NCBI GenBank assembly: GCA_943736015.1
Contig: OX031071.1
Coordinates: 684,501 to 748,500, forward strand
Direction of reading: 5' to 3'
Length of the DNA: 64,000 nt
Source: Tridacna crocea
Lineage: Eukaryota; Mollusca; Bivalvia; Cardiida; Cardiidae
This document shows, in pieces, positions 55,981 through 64,000 of the stretch. The notes below the pieces were generated by a model. It saw only the letters and a program-made list of their open reading frames with translations, ran no database searches and was not told where the DNA came from. Position numbers and translations under genes: made by a program. How positions within the stretch are numbered: position 1 is the stretch's first letter; the number at the start of each line of letters is the position of its first letter.

Positions 55981-56306
55981 AAAAGAAAGTGACTATTTAC
56001 TTGACCGTCGTTTACGCACTGAAGAAAATTCATATTGCGAGGACGACCGTCGTGTACTCAATGAAGGAAAATTCGTTGGGTTCCCGACGGTCGTGCCCGG
56101 ACTGATGAAATTTCATCTTGGGGGCACGATTACGTGCCAGCTATTTCCGATTTCTTCATTCAGAACACGATGCGGTCGTGTGCGCACTGAAGAAATGGGA
56201 TCTTGCGTACATGTGTTAATGGGTTGGACCAAAACGCAGACTGGTATGTGAACTGGCATGGCGTAAACCGTCTTATTGGAGCAATAGTCATCTATACAGG
56301 GTGTCA
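55981..56306. other. Short GACGGTCGTG/ACTGAAGAA repeats
   Basis: Three or four loosely spaced copies of a ~55-bp motif (CACTGAAGAAAATTCAT followed by GACCGTCGTG) alternate. No gene is recognised. Confidence 0.4.
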
Positions 56307-57420
56307 TGCCCGAAGGGTCGTATTATGTCATACACCCGGTCGTCCTTCCGTCCGTTAGCAATTATTAGTGTGCGCAACTCCTCCTACAATTTCCTTCGGA
56401 ATAAGATCTACTTCAAACTTGCCACAATGAATCCACATGATGTCTAGTTGTGCATATGACTCTCAAAATTTGGATCGTTGTTTGTATTCTGAAATTATCT
56501 ATCCTTGACTTCTGAAATAGCCAACTTTTCACTTGAATTTCTGTTCAGGCCATAACTTCCAAGCTATCAAAATCAAAGGACTGATAGTCCTGAGAGTGGT
56601 GTGGTGGATGATGTGTTAGGAATTTTCACTATTACTAAGCTTTCAAAGGTAATCTATTAATAATTAATACCTTTTTTAGTTAGTCAGTTATGGCCTGGGC
56701 ATTCAAACATAAAATTAACAAAGGGCAATAACTCAAAAAGAGTAGTAGAGTTATGGTTCATATGCACCACACTTTTCCATATTTTTTTCTATCAGAGTAT
56801 ATATAGTTTCTAGTTGATACCTTTAACTGCTTGGAAGTTACGGCTTGAACAAAAATTCAAAGTGAAAAGTTGGCTATTTCAGAAATCAAGTGCAGATAAT
56901 TTTAGAACGCAAACAGTGACCCAAATTTTGAGAGTCACATGCACAAATAGACATTGTGGTGAATGAGTCATTTCGACTACCGTTCATTTCTACACCTGGT
57001 AATTTTGACACTTTTAGGTCGCTTCGACAGCTGGTGAATTTATTTTTTTTTGCAAAATTTGGTCATTTCAACAACCGATCAGTGCTTTCTTTGACAGTTT
57101 AACTGCTGTGTTTATCAATGTTTGACTTTCTGTATCCATGTTTGCTGCACCAGTGCACCTGTCCATGCTTTTCTAGTCATCCTTTTACCAGTGCTCCGCC
57201 AGGCGTAGCTGGCATCCTTTTTATATGGCCGAAAGCTCGTGTTATCTTAAACTGTACACCCGGTCGTCTGTCCATCCATTTGCAATTTCTTATGTGCGCA
57301 ACTCCTCCTACAGTTTCCATCGAAATTAGATCTATTTGAAATTTGTCACAAAGGTATCCAGTGGTTTCAGCACTCGGTCATTTCTACACCCAGTCAGTTT
57401 GGCACTTTTTCATGTAAATG
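56307..57420. repeat. Long inverted repeat flanked by a direct repeat
   Basis: Left arm (about 56405-56560, with ACTCTCAAAATTTGGATCG and AAATAGCCAACTTTTCACTT) and right arm (about 56830-56985) are inverted copies of about 150 bp, roughly 80 percent alike by eye. Outside them, ACACCCGGTCGTC with GTGCGCAACTCCTCCTACA occurs as a direct repeat at about 56330-56400 and 57255-57320. GGTCATTTC-type words (57000-57100, 57380-57410) recall the 12.2-kb cluster. It is probably a composite of old DNA elements. Confidence 0.6.
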
Positions 57421-57948
57421 AAGGTCGGACAGCACAAACGTGAGGTCTGATATTGGATCCACTTTTACTGATAAAGAAATATCTTTTCCCCCAAAATACC
57501 TTTGAAATAACAAACGTTAGGATTTTACCTTTGGTTTTGAATAATCAATTATTTAGCGGGGTTAAGAGAATTTAATTCTAAAACATGATTGTCACAACAA
57601 TTTGCATGAGTGGGAACTCTGTATTGTATTTCATGAAATACCTTGTCATGAAAGAAGGGGGCTTAATCATAGTTAATGTGTAATTTTATTATGGACCAAT
57701 AAGTCAGCTTGGCCATCCATCTGCCTGGACAGAATATCTTCTACAGTCCTAAATGAACATTCATGAAACTTCATCCATATCTGCCATAGGATGGTCCAAT
57801 AATACCATTTCTTTCTTTATAAAATGACATCATGGAAAAAGGGGGCTTGATGTATATTTTCATTATTTGTTTTCATTTAATGAAATGCCATGTTATGGTA
57901 AGAGGGCACTTATATATAATCGCATTATGAACCACTTACAGTCGAGCC
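57421..57948. other. Tail-type sequence of pearl-like elements
   Basis: GAAAGAAGGGGGCTTAATCA, TTTTATTATGGACCAAT and CTTGGCCATCCATC recur in the tail of the 37-kb pearl-like element (40840-41060) and again at 57830-57930 and 58800-58870. It is a decayed tandem relative of that element, without ends. Confidence 0.5.
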
Positions 57949-58794
57949 GCGTTTATCCGGGCTTCAAATTTCCGGAAATCTCAAGATCCGGAAAGAAACA
58001 TCAGGGAACGAATATTTTCTGTACAAATTTTACTTTTTATTCCGGAAATCCGCGTTCCGGAACCGGAATGAAAAAATCGGGAACGAAGGGTTAAAGACTA
58101 ATACATATCTTTTCCGAAACACCGGACATGGCCTGACTGTGTATTACACAATTTAGACTTATTTTCTCCGGTGTCATAGTAGACTGGTTTCATAAATATC
58201 AATACAGGCTACTTCGAGCGGTTGTGGACTGGTTGTTAGTACACGTGAATAACACGAGTGTCAGTCTCGTATCAATAGTTGCAGACATTTTTCACACGTT
58301 TTGAAAACACACATGTTAATTAGAAGTGTTTTCCGAAAGTGTTAAATGACTATCGCGTGCCATCGTTAAGTTTCAGTTTGACAGACTATCCATATCCGCA
58401 GTACTGACTTTCGTGACAATTGCACGCCTTTGTTGTTTAATTATTACTTGATAAGTAATTAATACAAAAAAATAATTTTACTCCAAACACACTATAAAGA
58501 TGATTAAAAACATGCATGTCTTTTTATGACAATTTATTTTATTACATGTATGTATCTGAACAATCGTATAGAAACAAAACATATGTACATGCATACAAGT
58601 AATTGTGTAAAACATACACTAGCGAAATTCTTACGATGCACGGTGTAAATAATACTCCATCGTAATTCTTACGATGCACGGTGTCCATTATCAACATGGA
58701 CTCATTTTGGGTCCTACTTCGTTGATCCGGAAATACGGCTTGTCCGGAAACATCCATAGGGAACAGAAGTGTCCGGATAAACGCGGCTCGACTG
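57949..58794. mobile_element. pogo/Tigger-like (Tc1/mariner) non-autonomous element
   Basis: CAGTCGAGCCGCGTTTATCC at the left end is matched exactly, inverted, at the right end (22 bp perfect). TA flanks both ends. CAGT-starting inverted repeats with a TTATCCG core and TA targets are typical of the pogo/Tigger group. The 846-bp interior has no transposase. It contains extra CCGGAAAT words near each end and a short tandem repeat (AATTCTTACGATGCACGGTG, at about 58627 and 58665). It is inserted into pearl-tail sequence. Confidence 0.85.
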
Positions 58795-58978
58795 TATATA
58801 TTTTTTTATTTAATGAAATGCTGTGCCATGGAAAACAGGCTGAATGTGTAATTTTATCTTGGACCATTAACAAAAAGGCCACGATCATGCAACCTGTAAA
58901 TGCAACACACAATACCTAATGTTTGTGTCAAAAAATATCTTTATCGACATGGGATATCATTTCAACTAAATTGCTTGT

Positions 58979-59207
58979 TTAACCCATTACCACACAATCC
59001 CTACTTTTGATGCCCCTTAGAAAGAAGCCTTTAGAAAACATTGTGGGAAAAGGAGAAAATGCTGGTAACCAGCATTTTCTCCTTTTCCCACAATGTTTTC
59101 TACCCTATCATGGACAGAAATCATCTTTTCAGCAGGAGTTGAATTGTCGTCTGCAAATGCTTTCAATTTGGTCTAGTCCAAGAGTTTGTCGTTTGGGAAA
59201 GGGTTAA
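58979..59207 (+). repeat. M1 MITE
   Basis: TTAA at both ends (TTAACCCATTACCACACA ... TTTGGGAAAGGGTTAA). The hairpin at about 59035-59101 is perfect or nearly so. The right part is most like the 45778 copy. Confidence 0.87.
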
Positions 59208-59289
59208 AAGATACATCCAGATTTGTTGTCAGTAAAAGATGTAAACTCTTTACTTTTTTCGCACCCATGTCAGGTTCCATGATGTTTAT

Positions 59290-59740
59290 CATAACACACA
59301 GTGAGGGAGAATATGATAGACTTGAGACGTTTTGAGAAGATAACACGCAGCGAGGGAGAATATGATGGACTTTAGACGTTTTGAGAAGATAACACGCAGC
59401 GAGGGAGAATATGATGGACTTGAGACGTTTCGAGAAGATGGCACGCAGCGAGAGTGGAATATGATAGACTTTAGACATTTTGAGAAGATTACACACAGTG
59501 AGGAAGAATATGATAGACTTGAGACATTTCGAGAAGATGGCACGCAGCGAAAGTGGAATATGATAGACTTGAGACATTTTGAGAAGATAACACACAGTGA
59601 GGAAGAATATGATAGACTTTAGACATTTTGAGAAGATAACACACAGTGAGGGAGAATATGATGGACTTGAGAGACATTTTGAGAAGATTACACACAGTGA
59701 GGAAGAATAAGATAGACTTTAGACATTTTGAGAAGATAAT
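59290..59740. repeat. Minisatellite, ~58-bp units in ~117-bp dimers
   Basis: About eight units of GAGGGAGAATATGATAGACT then TGAGACATTTTGAGAAGATA ACACACAGT alternate with a variant carrying GATGGCACGCAGCG. In the middle the alternation makes a 117-bp higher-order repeat, which is a multiple of three and so leaves frames open on both strands; these are not taken as genes. Confidence 0.85.
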
Positions 59741-60052
59741 AGACCAGTATTTTAAAAGCACAATCAACTTACAGAGAGTGAGCTATATACAATCTTTGAA
59801 AGTTTGAGAAGATACAAGATTTTACCTTGAGAAGATTACAGACTGAAGATGGTTCCTACATCAGTTTACTTTAGATGGTTTAAATGTCAACAGGCTTTAG
59901 CTGGTTTAGAAGATTACAAACTTCAAGTTCAGATAGTTTGCAAAATATTACACACCTGTCAGGTGGATGATGTGACAAACTTCATATTGTTTAAGAAATA
60001 ATTGAGAAGATGTAGAAAGCTGCAGAGATTTACATAACCATTCACAGGTAAG
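59741..60052. other. Decayed edge of the minisatellite
   Basis: GAGAAGAT and TTTAGA words continue at low density, after which no structure is recognised. Confidence 0.4.
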
Positions 60053-60262
60053 TTAACCTTGTACCAAACAATACCTGGCATTTCGACCCAGAAATTGAGG
60101 CCTTTTGAAAACATTGTGGTAACCAGCATTTTCTCCTTTTCCCAAAATGTTTCTACCCTGCTGGAAACAACTTTCAATTTTTGAGTTACATTTAATTTGT
60201 CGTCTGCAAGTGCTTTGAATTTTCTCCTTTTCCTACAATGTTTTCAAAAATCTTTTCAGTGC
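60053..60262 (+). repeat. Rearranged M1 MITE copy
   Basis: TTAACCTTGTACCAAACAATA opens the copy. The hairpin has lost part of its left arm (CATTGTGGTAACCAGC), and a second right arm (TTTTCTCCTTTTCCTACAAT) follows at 60218-60245. Confidence 0.65.
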
Positions 60263-60433
60263 AGGTTAGTCCAAGATGTCTTTTTCCGACTACATGAGAC
60301 TTTTCGTCACAGTAGACTTGCCCAAAACAGAAAATTACATAGAAACAAAGAAAAGTGTGCCAGGCTGATCCAAGACTACACATTACACAGATGCCAGAAT
60401 GCCCCTTTTTGACTGTTGCTGGACACATTTAGA

Positions 60434-60487
60434 ATATAGATCAAGATCAGTCTGCACAGGTCATGCAGTCTAAACTTGAAGCTACAC
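60434..60487. repeat. M2 palindrome core, diverged
   Basis: ATAGATCAAGATCAGTCTGC is opposed to GCAGTCTAAACTTGAAGCTA around ACAGGTCAT. Confidence 0.55.
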
Positions 60488-60558
60488 CATGGAGGAATTT
60501 GTACCCTGTTACTTTATTCTGGCTCATGTAACCTTGAAAAATAGCAACCTGTTTTCTC

Positions 60559-60790
60559 TCAACCCTTTACAAAGCAATCCTTGATTTTTACAACCAAGAG
60601 GAGGAAGCTTTTTGAAAACATCGTGAGAAAAGGAGAAATTCTGGTAACCAATATTTTCTCCTTTTCTCATAATGTTTTCTACTTTTCTAAAATCAAATTT
60701 TAATTTTTGATTCATGTTTACAAACATTGTCTACTGCAAAGGCTTTCTATTTTGATAAGTCTAAAATCTTTACATTTGGTAAAGAGTTAT
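60559..60790 (+). repeat. M1 MITE, slightly diverged
   Basis: TCAACCCTTTACAAAGCAATC to TTTGGTAAAGAGTTAT. The hairpin is readable at about 60616-60680. Confidence 0.75.
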
Positions 60791-61130
60791 TGAACACTGG
60801 TCTATTTGAGCAGTTCTGCACTTTCAAGGTTCAAGCATAAACAAATTCATTAATTATCAAAGGATGTAGATACAGACCAGCTCACGCAGGCCTTCAATGT
60901 TAAACAATTACTGTATCTGGTCACCGTAGGGGTATTAAAATGAACTATACCAAATTACAAAAATTCATTTTGGTACAGTCAAAATTTTTAATGTGGCTCA
61001 GATAGTGGGATTATTAGTGAAAGGGTGTATTACGTATTCTTATATACTTGTCCCCATATATTTGCAATGGGTGAAAGTATGCAATATTTTTTTCATATTG
61101 CACACTGTCATATTACATACTTTAGAGCTT
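60791..61130. other. Intergenic, nothing recognised
   Basis: AT-rich sequence. An imperfect pair of TACCAAATTACAAAAATTCA and TTTGGTACAGTC words near 60950-60980 forms a small stem. No gene. Confidence 0.35.
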
Positions 61131-63518
61131 TTTAGCTCGCCTGAGCACGAAATGCTCAAGGTGAGGTTTTGTGATAGCCCAATGTCCATTGTCCAACATC
61201 CACAATTTCTTTAAACTTCTTCTCCTCCTAAACAACTGGGCCAATCCTGATGAAACTTGGCAGGAATGTATCTTGGGTGAAGCTCTACCAAAGTTGTTCA
61301 AGAGATTGAATTCCACCAATAACTCTCATTGCCATGGCAACCAAAAGGAAAAAAATGGCAATATCTTTGAAAATCCTCTCTGAAACTGGAAGGCGTAGAG
61401 CATTGATATTTGGTATGTAGCATCTCCTAGTGGACCTCTACCAAGTTTGTTCATATGGTGCCCCTGGGGTCAAAACTGGCCCCACCCCGTGGGTTACAAG
61501 TTCGAAACACAGGAGCAATGAAGGAAAACTTTAAGAATCTTTTTCTCTGAAACTAGAAGGCGTAGAGCTTTGACATTTGGTACGTAGCATCTCCTAGTGG
61601 ACCTCTACCAAGTTTGTTCATATGATGCCCCTTGGGTCAAAACTGGCTCCGCCCCATGGGTCACAAGTTCAAAACATGGGAACAAAGAAGGGAAATTTTA
61701 AAAATCTTTTTCTCTGAAACTGGAAGGAGTAGAGCTTTGATATTTGGTATGTAGTATCTCCTTGTGGACCTCTACCGAGTTTCTTCATATGATGCCCCTT
61801 GGGTCAAAACTAGCCCTGCTTCAGGGGTCACAAGTTTTAACATAGGAACAATAAAGGGTAACTTGAAAATTCTTCTTTTCTGAAACTGGCGTTGAGCTTT
61901 CATATTTTTTCTGTAGGATCTTGCTAGTAGACCTCTGCCAAGTTTGTTCATATGATGCCCCAGGGGTCCAAACTGGCCCCGCCCTGGGGGTCACAAGTTT
62001 GAAGAATGGAACAAAGAAGAAAAACTTTAAAATTTGTCTTCTCTGAAACTAGAAGGCGTAGAGCTTTGATATTTGGTATGTAGCATCTCTTAGTTGACCT
62101 CTACCAAGTTTGTTCATATGATGCCCCTTGGGTCAAAACTGGCCCACCTCGGGGGTCACAAGTTCGAAACATAGGAACAAAGAAGGGAAACTTTAAAAAT
62201 CATCTTCTCTGAATCTGGAAGGAGTAGAGCTTTGATATTTGGCATGTAGCATCTCCTAGTGGACCTCTACCAAGTTTCTTCATATGATGCCCCAGGAGTC
62301 AAAACTGGCCCTGCACCGGGGGTCACAAGTTCGAAACAGGAACAAGGAATGAAATCTTTAGAATTCTTCTTCTCTGAAACTAGAAGGCTTAGAGCTTTGA
62401 TATTTTGTATGCAGCATCTCCTAGTAGACATCTGCCAAGTTTGTTCATATGATGCCTCTGCGGCCCAAACTGGCCCCACCCCAAGGGTTACAAGTTTGAA
62501 TATGGGGAAATAAAAAAGAAAACTTTAAAATTCTTCTTCTTTGTAACCAGAAGGTGTTGATCTTTGATATTTGGTATAAAGCATCTCCTAGTGGACCTCT
62601 GCCAAGGTTATTTTTATAATGCCCATGGGGTCATAATTGGCCCAGTCTCAGGGGTCACAACTTGAAACATGGGAACTAAAAAGGAAAAATGTAAAATTCC
62701 TGTTCTCTGAAACTAGAAGGTGTAGAGCTTTGATATTTGGTATGTAGCATCTACTAGTGAACCTCCACCAAGTTTGTTCATAAGATGCCTCAGGGGTAAC
62801 GAGTTTTAAACATAGGAATAAAAAAGGAAAACTTCAAAATTCTTCGGGGAGCTTTGATATTTGGTACATGTATGTAAAAAACCTGTTCTAAGTTTGATAG
62901 CCCTCCCGAGCAGAACATGTTCAGTGAGGTCAAAATTGGGTTACCTTGGGTCATAAACTAGGTCACTATGTTAAATTAAAGAAGTACTTTGTGGGCACTC
63001 TAGAGGCCACATTTTCTTGCTCAGCCGACTTGAAAATTGGTCAGAATGTTTGTCTTGATAAGATCTCATATCAGACTGCATTTAGTAGTTATCCAGAATA
63101 TAACTTTCTCATTTCAAGTCATAACGACTTCAAACTTGGTATGCATGTTTGTTGCAATATTACCGAGTACTCTGTGCAAGAACAGTAACTCTACCTAACA
63201 CAGATTTTGAGTAATTCCACCTTGATATTTATTTTTACAGTATTTCTTGATTGACCTGAATGGAACTTTGAAGTCTCAAGTCAAATTGACTGGAGACTTG
63301 GTGAACATATTTGTTGTATTGCCTGCCCATTGCAGCTATTATAACTCCTCGACAACTGCCGGTGGGATTGGCATATGGCATATGGTGCAATAATTTACCA
63401 CTCTTGTTTTATTATCATTTGGCCTTGAACCTCAATATTTGGTATTTATCTTCATTGTAGACCTTTACTGCTTAGTACTCGGGTGTTCGATATAGGACCA
63501 TCATGGTCCTCTTGTTTC
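61131..63518 (+). mobile_element. Pearl/Helentron-like element, second copy (mixed array)
   Basis: The 5' end AGCTCGCCTGAGCACGAAATG and lead (ACTTCTTCTCCTCCTAAAC) match the 37-kb element. About nine ~167-bp units follow (61380-62870). At about 62890-63070 the array switches to a stretch of the other, ~145-bp family (CATAAACTAGGTCAC, TTGGTCAGAATGTTTGTCTT). The element then ends ATAGGACCATCATGGTCCTC then TTGTTT (63492-63518), a perfect terminal hairpin. The mixture shows that the two repeat families belong to one element group. Confidence 0.8.
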
Positions 63519-63559
63519 TGTGTCTGGTGTATTTATGCCCTATTTGTATGTCTGTTATT

Positions 63560-63735
63560 TGTATTGTATGGCTTGTAACAAGCAAAAAAGGGCATTCGGA
63601 CATCTGCACAAAGTGTTGTCTAAGAGCAGTCTGTGCAGTCCATGTAGGCTAATGTGACACGAAGTGTCATCTAAGAGCAGCCTGTGCAGTCCATGTAGGC
63701 TAATCTGACACTGCGCTTTTTCGCCTACATAAGAT
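63560..63735. repeat. Tandem AGAGCAGCCTGTGCAGTCCA motif
   Basis: AAGAGCAGTCTGTGCAGTCC and AAGAGCAGCCTGTGCAGTCC, each followed by ATGTAGGCTAAT, lie 55 bp apart. They resemble a common bivalve dispersed repeat; no ends are visible. Confidence 0.55.
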
Positions 63736-63742
63736 TTTGTTC

Positions 63743-63940
63743 TTAACTCATTACCAGACAACATAATTTTAGGTTTGTCCAAATCAAAAGCTTTTGCAGA
63801 CGACAAAATAAAAGCGACTGAAAGTTTGAAATTGGTTTTGTCAAAGGTAGAAAACAGCATTTTCTCCTTTTCCCAGAGTGTTTTCTAAAGGCTTCTTTCT
63901 CAGGGTCATCAAAATTAGGGATTGTGTGGTAATGGGTTAA
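63743..63940 (-). repeat. M1 MITE, reverse, shortened hairpin
   Basis: TTAACTCATTACCAGACAAC to GTGTGGTAATGGGTTAA. TTAA is present at both ends, but most of the left hairpin arm is missing (GAAAACAGCATTTTCTCC). Confidence 0.8.
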
Positions 63941-64000
63941 TTAGACTTGTGCAAAAACAGAAACTTACATAAAAACGAAAGTGTTGTTTTGGATTAGCCT

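Noticed and set aside
56101-56125. Second hammerhead (ACTGATGAAATTTCATC)
   Set aside because: It has CTGATGA and a stem, but the GAAA strand and the cleavage-site/stem III arrangement are missing.
59362-59622. Repeat-protein gene over the minisatellite
   Set aside because: Frames are open on both strands because the 117-bp dimer is a multiple of three; no start context, splice or domain supports coding.

Overview
The window looks like AT-rich, intron- and repeat-dense DNA from a marine invertebrate, most likely a bivalve mollusc. The evidence is two Helitron-like 'pearl' arrays ending in the hairpin + CTTGTTT terminus common in bivalves, a single-exon B-box/NHL-type gene of the kind bivalves have expanded, molluscan-style LINEs, and very many short palindromic DNA elements. 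No species is assigned. Only one convincing host protein gene is visible (6178-7494, minus strand). Almost everything else is mobile or duplicated DNA.

Layout. 1-3.2 kb: a minus-strand LINE (ORF1 plus a broken ORF2) cut by the window edge. 4-5.2 kb: a foldback element and a solo LTR. 6.2-7.5 kb: the B-box/NHL gene. 7.5-13.3 kb: intergenic, with degraded palindromic elements. 13.3-35.8 kb: three tandem copies (A, B, C) of a roughly 6-kb block. Each holds the same miniature LTR element (TRIM), a series of hairpin MITEs and a 115-nt exon-like segment; A and B also hold a ~145-bp tandem array. Copy B carries two later MITE insertions and a 3.9-kb interruption. 37.2-41.6 kb: a pearl/Helentron-like element with about 20 units of ~167 bp. 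42-47 kb: MITEs, including one inserted into another, and a 510-bp tandem duplication with a long foldback. 48.5-50 kb: an element bounded by inverted clusters of a ~17-bp motif. 51.3-51.8 kb: a MITE with long inverted ends. 52.1-55.5 kb: a 5'-truncated LINE with a long open ORF2. 56.4-57 kb: a long inverted repeat. 57.9-58.8 kb: a pogo/Tigger-like non-autonomous element. 59.3-59.7 kb: a minisatellite. 61.1-63.5 kb: a second pearl-like element.

The most unusual signals are these. (1) A miniature LTR element has LTRs that contain a tRNA-like Pol III promoter (canonical A and B boxes) and is followed directly by an 18-nt tRNA-Pro primer-binding site. (2) A complete minimal hammerhead-ribozyme core with a loopless self-complementary stem III lies next to a perfect 136-bp palindrome in copy B. 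(3) A TTAA-targeting hairpin MITE family with at least 30 copies, including a clean self-insertion, has 33-bp stems that remain nearly perfect. (4) Two sub-terminal repeat families share the pattern GGTCAnnnCGTACCC. These elements have no evident joint function; the window is best read as a record of insertion and duplication around one small gene.
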